Below the pieces are notes generated by a model. That model searched no databases. It worked only from the letters and a program-made list of their open reading frames with translations, and was not told the DNA's origin. The translations under genes were made by a program, and so were the position numbers. Shown piece after piece: positions 25,085 to 36,554 of a stretch of DNA of 64,000 bases. This stretch comes from Harmothoe impar (Eukaryota > Annelida > Polychaeta > Phyllodocida > Polynoidae): positions 32,884,025 to 32,948,024 of the forward strand of contig OX381714.1 in the NCBI GenBank assembly GCA_947462335.1, given 5' to 3'. The number at the start of each line of letters is the position of its first letter. Position 1 is the stretch's first letter.

Positions 25085-25385
25085 CAGAGGGAGGGGCAGA
25101 GGGAGGAGGAGGGGGCAGAGGGAGAAGGGAGGGCAGAGGGAGGAGGAGGGGGCAGAGGGAGAAGGGAGGGCAGAGGGAGGAGGAGGGGGCAGAGGGGGAG
25201 CAGGTAACAGGAAGGAGGAAAATGGGGTAGAGTGGGGAGGAGGGGAAAGATGGGGTAGTAGGAGAGGGCAGAGGAAGGAGGAGAGGGCAGAGGGAGGAGA
25301 GGGCAGAGGGAGCAGGAGGAGGAGAGGGCACAGGGAGGAGGAGGAGGGGGCACAGGGAGGAGAAGGAGGGGGCATAAGGAGGACT
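25085..25385. repeat. Polypurine tract of GGGCAGAGGGAGGAGG units
   Basis: About 300 bp of almost pure purine on the plus strand; the only regular pyrimidine is the C of GGGCAGAGG. It directly abuts the 129-bp array. Such homopurine mirror-like tracts can form triplex DNA. Confidence 0.85.
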
Positions 25386-26082
25386 TGTGTTGGCAACATA
25401 TTATTTTAGGGTTGTTGCATGTGGTTTCTTGCATGTGTGTGTGGGGTGGGGAGGGGTAATCATGTTGGACTTCACAGTTTGTCTTTGGGCGGGCTTGAGC
25501 GATTTCAAGAGCCACCCTGGACCACTCAACTTCTAGTACAGGTCCTGTATGTGCATAGTATGGGAATTGGCATTGACATTGACAGCTTGGCTTGACATAG
25601 GAGTCAATAGTTATTAGGCTGGTACCTATCCTTGCCATTGACAGCCACATTAGAGAACTCAAAATATGGCTGTTCACAAGATGTCTAGGCCTTACCACAA
25701 GGTACACTGGTACTACATGCAGTAACTGAAAACCAGATCTAGGTTAAATTAGTCTTGCACACACCTGCAAGGACACATAGGGATACCAGTCCTAGGCAAT
25801 GTTTAAGGGCCAGCTAGGGCTTAATTTAACAATGAACAAGGGGACCTATGCTAGTCATTTCTTGCTACTTTTTCCAACTCTCTCTGTGTGGTGTCAATGG
25901 CTTTGGGGACAAGGTCCCAAAGCCAATTAACACTCCCTTTTAGCTTAGGCCTAGTTTCAATGGTGGCCCAAGAATAACCCTCGGGTGGGAACCTAGAGCT
26001 AGGACCAATCCCAGGACCAATGCCAATGGCAATGAATGATTGCCAATGCAATGGGACCTCTTCTCCAATACGATGTACTGTA

Positions 26083-26370
26083 AAAACTCGCGTATAAGCC
26101 GCACCCAGACTTTATATGGCCCTATACCCATCAATTCGACACGCCGACATGGGTCATTTTGGTGCTTTGTGACATGGGACAGAAGGAAAAAATAGATAGT
26201 GACATGCCACATGGGACATGCTAATGGGGAATTGAGACCCCCCTATCAAGGGCCCCACTTTTGGCTGATCCTATAAGCCACATGCAACCTGACTCTGTGC
26301 CGATCCTATAAGCTGCACTAGTGATGGTGATTTGCGTACTAGCAGCGGCCTATACGCGAGGTTCTAATAA
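26083..26370. mobile_element. MITE of the GTATAACCCGC family, diverged copy
   Basis: The left end ACTGTAAAAACTCGCGTATA and right end GGCCTATACGCGAGGTTCTA are inverted. The block contains an inserted GACATGG/TCGACA segment at about 26135-26225. Confidence 0.5.
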
Positions 26371-26400
26371 TTCCCTATTGCCTTAGCCTTTATTAGGCAC

Positions 26401-26552
26401 TAGCGAGATACTGGTGCTGCCACCAGGTGTTGCTCTGATACCAATTGTATCCCCCTTGTCACCAGCAACCAGCTTAGCCAAATCTCAGGTCCGAGATTAG
26501 GGTACAAACAGGGTGTGAGTTTTGTGAGTGGGTTGTACCTGGGCATATCTTG
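26401..26552. repeat. Left arm of a widely spaced inverted repeat
   Basis: Segments such as CAAATCTCAGGTCCGAGATT, GTACAAACAGGGTGTGA and GTGGGTTGTACCTGGGCAT reappear reverse-complemented at 28275-28500. Confidence 0.55.
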
Positions 26553-26723
26553 GTGACCATACCATGAATTTACATTATTATATATCAAATATATTTTGCT
26601 TTGATAGGTAGAAGCATGGGGTATAGTACAATGGATGAGAATCGCCTTAGCATTGCAGTCTAATCTCTCTGCCACGGGTCACCTGGTGAGAAAATGAGGA
26701 ACTAATGCAAATCATACTCTGAA

Positions 26724-27640
26724 TGACCAACTGGAGAAAATTAATTTGTCTTACTTAGAATTATCATAGCACTTTGATTCAAAAAGTGCTAGAAACCCCT
26801 TGATGTGTAGTTTCTAACTGACCATGTTTTATTCCAATATTGAATATGGGTGTTTTGAGAATAGGGGCCCAAAATTTTGGAATTTTTCCAAAAAATTGTC
26901 AAAATTCCCACCCCCCCCAAAAAATTGTTTCCTATCTGATATCAAATAGAAACTCTTTTGGTTCCAAAGAACAAGATCAAGGCTTTCCAACCCTCTTGGA
27001 ATTATTGTGATATGAATATTCTAAGTGGCAAAGAAAAACTGTCCCCTTTGGCTCACCGACCAGGCCATCACCCTTCGTCACCCTCTGAACTGGACATTTT
27101 CTGTCAGAATGACCAACTGGAGACAATTATTTTTTCCTACTTAGAATTATCATAGCACTTTGATTCAAAAAGTGTTAGAAACCCCTTGATGTGTAGTTTC
27201 TAACTGACCATGTTTTATTACAATATTGAAAACGGGTGTTTTGGGAATAGGGGCCCAAAATTTTGGAATTTTTCCAAAAAATTGTCAAAATTCCCACCCC
27301 CCCAAAAAATTGTTCCCTATCTGATATCAAATAGAAACTCTTTTGGTTCCAAAGAACAAAATCAAGGCTTTCCAACCCTCTTGGAATTATTGTGATATGA
27401 AAATTCTAAGTGGCAAAGAAAAACTGTCCCCTTTGGCTCACCGACCAGGCCATCACCCTTTGAACTGGACATTTTGTCAGAATGACAAACTGGAGAAAAT
27501 TATTTTATTCTACTTAGAATTATCATAGCACTTTCATTCAAAAAGTGATAGAATGCCCTTGATTTGTAGTTTCTAACTGACCATGTTTCATTACAAAATT
27601 GAAAGGGGGTGTTTAGGGAATAGGGCCCCCAAATTTTGGA
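26724..27640. repeat. Tandem repeat, unit about 385 bp, 2.4 copies
   Basis: Two full copies and a partial third share AATGACCAACTGGAGA, CATAGCACTTTGATTCAAAA, AACTGACCATGTTTTAT, TAGGGGCCCAAAATTTTGG and CTCACCGACCAGGCCATCAC. Corresponding points 26958 and 27343 are 385 bp apart. Confidence 0.85.
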
Positions 27641-28002
27641 GCATCAGTGACTGTGGTGCCACCTATTATCATACAGGAGTTGGTGCTGCCACCTGACAGA
27701 TTTATGCAGAACTAGCCTCTCAGGTGGCAGCACCATGCCGTGGCAGAGACCTGGAGCCAGCTAGACTACTTGCCTGTCCCTGTATACATGTCGCTGGTAG
27801 AAGTGAGTAACAACCTTGAAATGATATCAAAGAAATATCAAGTCTTTGGACAAATTTTTCATTCCTATTTCTTCAAAGGAACTATATGTATATAGATAAG
27901 AAAAGGTATTGGTTGTTAATGGTAGGTCTATGGTGACAAGATGTGGCCTGGGAGGGATTTGTGCTTAGGCCCTCTGCATCATGAATGTGCCTCTACATGG
28001 GT

Positions 28003-28190
28003 AAAAATCGACACGTGTGACACGGCGACACGGGCCTTTTAAAAATTGACACAGGTGACACGGCCCTTTTAAAAATCGACGGACACAGGCATCCCTATAA
28101 GGCCCCAGTCTATGCTATACACATAAAATTCGACACAGTGACATGGCCCTTTCTGCTAAAAATCGACCTGGCTACACGGCCAAAATTGTG
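28003..28190. repeat. AAAATCGACAC/GGCGACACGG repeat block
   Basis: Short repeated units such as TTTTAAAAATCGACAC and GACACGGCCCTTTTAAAAA are found here and, inverted, at 39155-39325. They resemble the block at 4459-4715. Confidence 0.5.
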
Positions 28191-28274
28191 GGGACCCATG
28201 TACAGGCACATGAATCCACCATGCTATTAACCACTACTCTACGAGGGACAGGTGATATAAGTGTACATATAAGT

Positions 28275-28500
28275 AATGCCCAGGTACAACCCACTCACAA
28301 TACTCACTGTCACACCCTGTTTGTACCGTACCCTAATTTCGGACCTGAGATTTGGCTGAGCTGGTTGCTGGAGGTTAGACTGGTTACACTGGTACCAATC
28401 AACATGGCGCTGTACACAGGACATCTTGCTAATGCGGAATACCGATGTTGCAGGTTCCTTAGTAGGGGGCACCATTGCTTGATCTGGTAACCAGCGAGAT
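28275..28500. repeat. Right arm of the inverted repeat with 26401-26552
   Basis: The sequence is the reverse complement of 26401-26552 in segments ATGCCCAGGTACAACCCACT, CACACCCTGTTTGTAC and GACCTGAGATTTGGCTGAG, plus extra sequence. The arms enclose about 1.7 kb. Confidence 0.55.
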
Positions 28501-28870
28501 AAGCACTGATAACAGCTATCACAATGGGTACAGGCTGTTACATAATGCCCCCTAAGAATTCCGCAGTGAAGGTCAGGGAATTTTCTCATTGGTTGATAAT
28601 GCAACCGGCTAGACGCCTACCATTGATCATGCCTTTATGGGCGATATTAGAAGAAATCAACATCATTTCTTGAGTATATTGTGTGCAGACCCCGACCGAG
28701 CATAGCTTTTTGAGGATTTTTGAAGTTATATCATTCACTTACCTAATACTTGATCTTACAAACTGCTAAATAAATAGGATATGACTTTAAAACCGTTGTG
28801 AAACTGTGAAACAGCGCACATTTCAGTTCCATAGCAGACAACAGGAAAACAGTTCATCGAAGATCCGCTA

Positions 28871-29093
28871 GATGGCGGCAGGTGCCCGTTCCATATTTGT
28901 CCGCCAGGCGGCAGCAAAAATTCCGCCACTTATTTCAAGATTTGCGGTCAATATTTTCCCTTTTTATGACTCCGAAGGATGAGACAAAAACATATTCTGT
29001 CATTGTAACTGAAGACAAGGTAGTCAACCACTTGGAGAAATCAAATTGGACCGCTTTGAAGCACCAGAATCGTGATGAGGTCGATAAAGGTAT
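28871..29093 (+). other. Possible first exon of an unidentified transcript
   Basis: An ATG in AGATGGCGGCAGG context (28873) and a later ATG (28966, open through MTPKDETKTYS) precede a donor-like AAAG|GTATGA at about 29093. It could be a 5' exon of the gene at 31684, whose ATG directly follows an acceptor. No family was recognised and the reading frame does not join that gene's frame, so it would have to be untranslated or belong to another transcript. Confidence 0.25.
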
Positions 29094-29144
29094 GAAGCGT
29101 ATATAACATTTCTTTCATTATCGCTCATTTTACTACTTGAGTTA

Positions 29145-30757
29145 GGGTGTTCCACACGAATACTAGTACCTTTATAGGGTGCGTGGACACTTAGGGCGCT
29201 GACACTTAGGGTGCATGAAAATGGACACATAGGGTGCAGGGACACTTATGGTGCAAAGGGCAGGACACTTAGGGTGCAAAACAATGGACATGTAGGGTGC
29301 AGAGACACATAGGGTGCAAATCACAAGACACTTTAATAGGGTGCAAGTATTTTGTCATAAAGGCATTATCAATCTATCCATATAAAAATCATATATTGTA
29401 CAAAGGTTTAGTTATTGTAACTTTCCATGGCTTAATGGAGGTATTTTAGGCCAAGTTTGGCTGTGTTTTAGTCAGAAAGGGCAGGGATTAACGCTCACAC
29501 CTGCTAGGGTAGGGGGCGGCCTTTGTACCTTTGTACCTGGCATCACCTGGGGGGGGGGGGAGGGGGCGGGAGCGGCAGGGTGAATAGCTATGGTTCTAGT
29601 GAAAACATAACGGAAATCAATAATTATGGTTGCTTTAAGGGAGTGCTCATTTTTTAACAACAGGGGGGGGGTGGTGAGGTTTCGCGCGGAGCGCGCGAAT
29701 TTTTTTCACCCCCCCCCCTAGAGGGGTCGAAATTTTTTACCCCCCCCCCGGCAGGCCGAAAATCGCGCGCGTTCGCGCCCCTTTGTAGCATAGTAACGCG
29801 CGGGCTTTTCTCCTCCAAACAGGTTGAATTTTTTTGCCCCCCCCCCAAGAGGGGTCTGAATTTTTTACCCCCCCCCCCCCCGGTCAAGGGGTCCAAATTT
29901 TTTACCCCCCCCCCCAAATCCACCACCCCCCCCTGTTGTTAAAAAATGAGCACTCCCTAAGTAACTGTAAAAATGTGTGTCTTATGTTAAGTACATGTAG
30001 CACTGACCTACATAGCTAAAGTTACTGGACTCAAGCAGACTGATGTGTTTTTCTCCTTTTTTTAATGTGTATTTTTTAAAGATATATCTCCATTCACTAT
30101 CCCTAATCTATATTTTTGTCAGATTTCTGTCCTCATTTTTAAAATGGCGGTTATGTTATTTTCAATTCTGACCAATTTATCCGAAATAATGATCAATTAA
30201 ACATTAGTTTTCCCAAATTATAGTCCACAATACTTACAATTTGCACCCCAAGTTTTGATAAATTTCCCCCACAATTTACAATTTACCAATCTTCCATTGC
30301 TTAAAGCATCTAAATACTGTGCACCCTATGTGTCCTATAATTTGCACCCTAAATGTCTCTGCACCCTAAGTGTCCTGTGTTTGCACCCTATGTGTCTCGC
30401 ACCCTACATGTCCATTTTCAATTCTGACCAATTTATCCGAAATAATGATCAATTAAACATTAGTTTTCCCAAATTATAGTCCACAATACTTACAATTTGC
30501 ACCCCAAGTTTTGATAAATTTCCCCCACAATTTACAATTTACCAATCTTCCATTGCTTAAAGCATCTAAATACTGTGCACCCTATGTGTCCTATAATTTG
30601 CACCCTAAATGTCTCTGCACCCTAAGTGTCCTGTGTTTGCACCCTATGTGTCTCGCACCCTACATGTCCATTTTTATGCACCCTAAGTGTCTGCACCCTA
30701 AGTGTCCACGCACCCTAAATGTCTGCACCCTAAGTGTCCTTGCACCCTAAGTTACCA
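29145..30757. mobile_element. Fold-back element with GACACTTAGGGTGCA arms
   Basis: The left arm (about 29145-29345) is a tandem of GACACTTAGGGTGCA-like units. The right arm (about 30320-30757) is the same unit reverse-complemented (TGCACCCTAAGTGTC). The right side includes a 256-bp direct duplication (about 30164-30419 and 30420-30675). The centre holds a separate MITE (29639-29957). No transposase is seen. Confidence 0.6.
29639..29957. mobile_element. PIF/Harbinger-like MITE with poly-C interior, copy 2
   Basis: The ends GGGAGTGCTCATTTTTTAAC and TTAAAAAATGAGCACTCCC are inverted and the flanks are TAA on both sides. The interior is the reverse orientation of the copy at 16438-16757 (AAATTTTTTACCCCCC, AGAGGGGTC). 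Confidence 0.75.
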
Positions 30758-31683
30758 GTTACCTTCCACACCTCGCGCAACTCGCGTAAGTTTGATCGCG
30801 AGCTGCCGTTTTTTGTCTTTCCAACATCATTAGAGTAAGTTCTAGTGGGTACTTTTTCACAATTCAAACAGCTATGGAATCGCCAAAATGTCTATTTTCA
30901 CACCCATTGATATGCAGTGTTCAGCATTTCTGGTTCTGATGCTATGACATGAAATGTAAAGTAAAGTTGTGTCAAATTTGGAGGTGGCTGGTGGCCTGCA
31001 CTGCAGCCAAGCCCCCATACAACCTACCCTCACTCAACCAGCTGGGCTGCATTAGCTTTGCATCCATTAGTTAATCTTAGTTTTTTAGCATGCTCTCTAT
31101 ATGTTTGTGGTCATTTCAACACTTGTGCGGAATTTCTACTCCAAATAGTTCCGAAAATATAGGTGTTTTTGAACAAAACTAGCAAATCTCAGCACAACCC
31201 CCTACCCATATAATTTCTGCCCAAAGTACACTTTATTACCACATATTTTAGGTATCCAAATGTGTGTTTAGGTTAGCTGAAAGTCAAAAATTGAAGACAG
31301 CCCAGGATAAAATATGGATGCACCTCTATTTTAGTGTTGAGAATCACAGTGTCATGACAGATATGTGGCCTTTATCTGAAAGCTCTGAATGTAAGAAGAA
31401 GAACAAAAAAAGAATTATGTCAATCGGACAATTATTAAGCGTAACAGACCCATTTGAATACGGAAAAGTATTGGACTACTTACGCTTATTTCGTGCCTAT
31501 CATTTAATAACAAATGTATGGGCTTTGACTTTCACTATTCTCTATGCTATTTCTACTTTTTTTTTTTAATCGCAACAGATTTTCCACATGCAGTGTTCAA
31601 ATTTTGAATACACATTCTACATTCAAGTTATGCGCTGAATTTTAAATGCATCAATACAATAAGTATGTATCAATTTGCTTTAG

Positions 31684-32954
31684 ATGCAGACATCTCCGGT
31701 ACTGACGCTGAGAACTCGGCTTTTGGTTCTGGCGGGCGTTCTCTTCTGTACGACAGTCCTGTTTGGCTATTTATACACATTCATGAAACCAAACTACCGG
31801 CGGGGTAAAACCAAGAGGGTGACGTCTCGCTTTCTACAGGTATGCAGCAGACCACATTGTCAAATCCGTATTACCTGAGCCAAGTTAGACTTAACCCTAG
31901 TAGTCTACTGATTCTGCAGTCAGGAAATTTTAATAATATATGAGGTACTAAAGATATAAGTACTGCGTAATGTCTGGAAGTGTGCAATAATGTTATTTAA
32001 TTTTAAGTCCATTGATTGCCTTTCTAATTATGCACATGCATTTTCCCATATGCTTTACAGAGTAAAGGAGGCCAGCAGTCGCTATTGGAACAGCGCCTTG
32101 CCCTGTCGTCAACTCAACATGAAATCACGCTCGTCACATCCTACCTGAACATAGGCTCCTTCCAGAAAGGGGAAGGGGAGGACATCTTTAGGCCTGAACA
32201 CTACCGGGAATGGATGAAGATATTTCACCTGATCACAAATCCTGTCATTGCCTACTTTGACAATGATCGAGATCTAGAAATGTTCAAAATCATTCGAAAT
32301 ATGATGCCAGCAAACATGACTAGAGCAGTGAAGATTTCAAGAGACACTACCTGGGCTTTTTCACTTCGGTCTTTGATAGAGAAAATATTTTCACAGCCCT
32401 TCTACCCAAGTCACCATCCAAACACAGTACTACCCGACTACTCCTGTGCCATGCACGCCAAGTATGAATTCATGGCAATGGCCTTGAAGGAAAACCCTTT
32501 CAACACAAAATATTTTGCATGGCTGGATATTGGATTATTCCGCGACTTGGTGAAAAAGTCTGAACAGCCTTTTACGATTCATTTACCGCCAAAATTTAAC
32601 CCCAATCAAGTTGCATACGGAGAAGTAGATCCACTAGGAAAAACATTTGTGACAACAAAGCAGATAGTGCAGGGTAACTTAGTATGGGTGTGTGGATGCT
32701 TCTTCGTGGCTAAATATGATGTGATGGAGCGATGGACCAATCAGTATCGAGCGTTCACTGAAAAAATGCTTAAAACCCGGTGGATCAGTACGGACCAGCA
32801 GGTGCTGTATTACATGTTCCAGCCCCAACACAACCAGTCTGCACTCATGGATGTCCGCATACAAGCATTCAAGAGTAACGGGCGCTTCAACCCCTGGTTT
32901 CACCTGGCCTATACCTGTGCCAAACCATGGAAAAAGAAAATCCCCGACCATTAA
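31684..32954 (+). CDS. HtrL/YibB-like type II membrane protein, 2 coding exons
   Basis: Exons 31684-31839 and 32061-32954 (phase 0, CTACAG|GTATGC and TTTACAG|AGT) give 349 aa. Residues 1-12 are cytosolic-like, 13-33 form a hydrophobic signal anchor, and a basic stretch (RRGKTKR) follows. From about residue 73 the globular domain carries EITLVTSYLNIG, NPVIAYFDN, YFAWLDIGLFRD and STDQQVLYYMF, which resemble the HtrL/YibB (WlaTC) family. That family is of uncertain function and is associated with glycan synthesis in bacteria. A Golgi or ER lumenal enzyme is inferred. Asn-X-Ser/Thr sites (NMT, NQS) fit lumenal exposure. The ATG abuts an acceptor (TTTGCTTTAG), so a 5'UTR exon upstream is likely. 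A glycosyltransferase of another family is the main alternative. Confidence 0.75.
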
Positions 32955-32959
32955 TTTAT

Positions 32960-34730
32960 TTCACTTTATTTTTTCTCTTGTTATTCAAAATATATACAAT
33001 GCACATCTATAAAACTTGTCTGGTTCTGTAGATTAATTACCATAGAAATGGTAACTTTAATGTTCAAATATTCTTTGAATTCAATTGTCTCTTTTGTCTT
33101 TCTCCCAAAAATGCACGACCCAAGGTTGCACCGCAGGTTTGAGGTGGTATTTGCGCCTCCTCCTGATAAAAAGTGAAATCAATGTTTGATATCTTTACAT
33201 TCACAATTTCATGTTTTTCACAGTTATTCTTATATGGTCACTCGTCAGTTACTCGTTGGATCATACATCGTTTTGACCTTGTGGGGCCCTGGATTTATGG
33301 CACAATACTGTAGTTTACAGGTGAAGCTATTTAGGTAACACTTACATTGAAGTCTGATCTTTATACATTCAGTGTAGATCAGTTTTTCTGATCCCTTACT
33401 TACAGAATGTGTTCGCAGTATATCTACCAATTATCTATATCATCCTATGATACAGAAATCCATATATGGGCATCTGCCGAATTTTGTATAAACAAGAGTC
33501 AAATGCCTTTATTTTCATGATTCCGCCTTCTCCATGCAATAGAGAATGATTATCGGTATAAAATCAGGATATTACTACTTGCCAAAAACAAGAAACGAAA
33601 TGGTTTACTACAGGTGCTAGAGAAATCATACATGCGAATTTATAATGCACACCCGAACGTGCAATAGATATTTCATATGGTATAATTGCATAGGAAATGC
33701 CATTGACTATATATAGGTGAAGTATTGTAGAAGATACGCACGATATTGATCAACCATAAATTTGCATAGCATAGTCAGCTATCTGCAATAAAGAGTCGAA
33801 TTGTTACTTTTACAAAATCATGAAATAGTAAATTAAAATATAAATTTACATTTGCCTCTCCCTATTGAGGGGTAGTGGAGATGAGCCCAATGGTTAATAT
33901 CTACGCTACGTCATTTGTCAGTGTATATAACTGTACACGTGTATACAGTATACCATTTTATATTGAAATGTGATCAGCCTATCCATATTATTATTTTGAG
34001 TTAAAATGTGAGATTATCCCAATTCCATGTGATTTACATACCATGGGTTCTGCTAGAGTACCGAGTATGCTATTTATATTTACTGATCAAGATTATCATT
34101 AGACAAGCATTATTGTTTGTTATTGACGTTTATACACACTGGGAAAAAAAGTTTTACATTTAAACTTTATTTACTTGTGGTTGACAGACGTTCAGTCAGC
34201 TTGTTTCCAGAGATGATCATTTTATCGCTACACTCGTAAGTCGTATACACATGAACTTTAGTCATACCAAGTTGTATAAACTGATGTCTGAATCAAACTC
34301 CTGTTATCATTCTCTGCTTCTAACACAGCTTCTAAAACTATGGTGTTTCAGATTAGTAGTCATCGACTTGTTACTTTATTCTCTATCTCACTTCTCCTAA
34401 TGTTGGTACTATGTGCTTCCTGTATCTATATACATATATTGTGCAATAACTGCCCATGTTTGATTATAAACTTTAGCATTGTACCAAAGGCTTCTACTAC
34501 AATGATAATTATGGTTAAAATAACATTTTATGTGAATAGTATTTACACTGTTGTGAATTTGTCTTTATTTTGGGTATTATATCTGGATCCCAATCAATAT
34601 GGGCGATTCTAAAAGCAGTCTGTGTTAAAACTAACGTTGTCGTTGTGCACAAGACATCACTGTGTATCTACATCTTTATCTCTCCCCAACATGGTCGAAA
34701 TAACAAGTAGAAAGACTTAGAACAGTTCAA
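32960..34730. other. Intergenic, 3' side of the HtrL-like gene
   Basis: AT-rich sequence with no supported exon. An AATAAA at 33787-33792 could serve a long 3'UTR. No closer canonical signal was noticed. Confidence 0.4.
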
Positions 34731-34737
34731 TACTAAT

Positions 34738-34975
34738 GTAAATGTCTGCGTATAACCCGCGGGTCAGTCATATGAATTTGATACTAAACAGAATGGTTTG
34801 AAGGTCTCTTAACTACAGACTACAGTACTGAGGTGCTCGTAGGGGATTACTCACAGGGGATTGTGGCATAATTTTCGTACTTGCTACTAAGGTAGTCAAA
34901 ATCAGACCCCAGATGCGGGGTATAGAATTCCCTCAAATCTAGATGCGGGTTATACGTGGGAGTTTACGGCATTTC
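34738..34975. mobile_element. MITE of the GTATAACCCGC family, diverged copy
   Basis: The left end AATGTCTGCGTATAACCCGC and right end GCGGGTTATACGTGGGAGTT are inverted. The interior is diverged from the copies at 14711-15141. Confidence 0.5.
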
Positions 34976-35295
34976 ATATCTTTGTTACACACAGAGTAGA
35001 TGATATTCGATGATGTATAAAGTAATCCTTATACACATTTGTTGACACTAATCTTTATTGTGATTTCCCATCTCTGCCTCTACGATTTCCGCTTCAAATC
35101 TATTCACACAACCAGTGCTTACAACTGGAAGTATGACAATAAAAATGAACTGTGTAAAGTATTACGTGTTTTATTCAGTGACTTGTCAACTGTAGTAAGG
35201 GCTGACCTACTGAAAACTTTAAATAGATCTAACCGTTACCAACTTAAATAAATACATGTACTTTTCAAAAAAATACTTGTTAGTGTGAAAGAATC

Positions 35296-35470
35296 CGGTA
35301 CTCAGGGGCGTGGCAACCAGGGGGGACGGGGGGGGGGGGTGGGACATGTCCCCCCCCCCTTACTTTTGACCAACCCCAAAAAAGGTCAAGCCAAAAAGTG
35401 GTCAAAAAGGGTCAAAATACCCCTCAGTCTCCCCTACGTTGAAACTGCTTGCAACGCCCCTGAGTACTTG
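35296..35470. mobile_element. MITE with GTACTCAGGGGCGT ends
   Basis: The left end GGTACTCAGGGGCGTGGCAA and right end TTGCAACGCCCCTGAGTACT are inverted. The interior has a long G-run and C-run pair and AAAAAGGTCAA motifs. Confidence 0.7.
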
Positions 35471-36029
35471 CATTTACAAGAGGTCACTCTGAATTTGATT
35501 TTTTTATATAATTGCTGAGAACCATTTTAAATTTCCTGATTACTACTAATGTATTGCCCCTCCATCTCAATCTAGCTGAGATGAAGTCAGATTCAGTTTT
35601 AACACTGGCCCGTCTATATTGTTAACTCAAGAAACAACAATACACAATAATTTAAGTTTATATTTTTAATACAAAATTATTGTTCATGTTTATTCATGAA
35701 TGAGTAAGGCACTGTCGCACATGGTAATTGCTACAAACAAGTAAGATCAAACTTGGACCCACAACTAGTCACCTGTTGAGAATGATAAAGTATTTGTTGA
35801 ACAATATATTAATATTAATATAGTGGGGGCAAGATATTTTTCATAACGCTCGTAGAATATATTTTCATTACATAGTGGATACGGCCGTCTCTATGTTAAA
35901 GCTATGGGGGCTCCATACTCCATGCCCCCTTGGAGTACAGTCTAACCATACTCCATGGCTTCCAAATTTGTTCATTTTCTTCATTTTAAGACAGTAGGGC
36001 CAAGTAATAAACACAAAACCCCACTTATT

Positions 36030-36142
36030 AACATAAATGCACATCATACATCACTCGTTAAAGCTGGGTGGTCATATCACACTCAGCCTTCAGCATCGTG
36101 TGATATGACCCAGCTTCAACTTGTGAAGTATGATGTGCATGT
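36030..36142. repeat. Near-perfect hairpin
   Basis: The arm ATGCACATCATACATCACTC...AAGCTGGGTGGTCATATCAC (about 36037-36081) is matched by GTGTGATATGACCCAGCTT...TATGATGTGCAT (about 36097-36141), with a loop of about 15 bases. Arms are about 45 bp with few mismatches. Confidence 0.8.
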
Positions 36143-36526
36143 ATGTCAATGGTATGGAGTTTTGTCTATTTATTCATTTTTCAACTTTTCCCCCCAAATA
36201 TTTTGTGACGCTATATGTCACAAGTCCACCTAGTGTGGGACACCCACGCTGAAGGTCTCATTAACTAGAGTACATAACATGCTATATGAATGAATAAAAA
36301 TAACTAACTTTCTACCATTCAAAATATACTGATCATATTTCTAAAGAAATTAACGAGTCCAGGTTGTATTCAGCTTACTAACTAAACATAAGTCATAGTG
36401 TCAAGATGTTTTCTCAATAGCAGCTTAATACAGAAGGCTAGAAATAGCAGTATACATGTATTTAAAACATCACAGTCGTTTGAACCACCCACCCTCCCCA
36501 AGTTAAGTTCAAGTCTTTACAGTATG

Positions 36527-36532
36527 TTTATT
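36527..36532 (-). terminator. Candidate polyA signal of the PPP1R35-like gene
   Basis: Minus-strand AATAAA, about 23 bp past the stop codon (36557-36555). Confidence 0.4.
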
Positions 36533-36554
36533 CCCACATATCCTTATGTTCGTT

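Noticed and set aside
25003..25707. Pro/Ser/Leu-rich 234-codon minus-strand frame
   Set aside because: It is the translation of the polypurine tract's complementary strand, with no gene context.
29145..30757. Internal telomeric repeat tract
   Set aside because: TTAGGG occurs once per 15-bp unit rather than in tandem hexamers, so this is not telomeric DNA.
31264..31569. 101-codon plus-strand frame upstream of the HtrL-like gene
   Set aside because: No recognisable domain. It ends in a poly-T stretch, lacks convincing splice sites and does not join the downstream frame.
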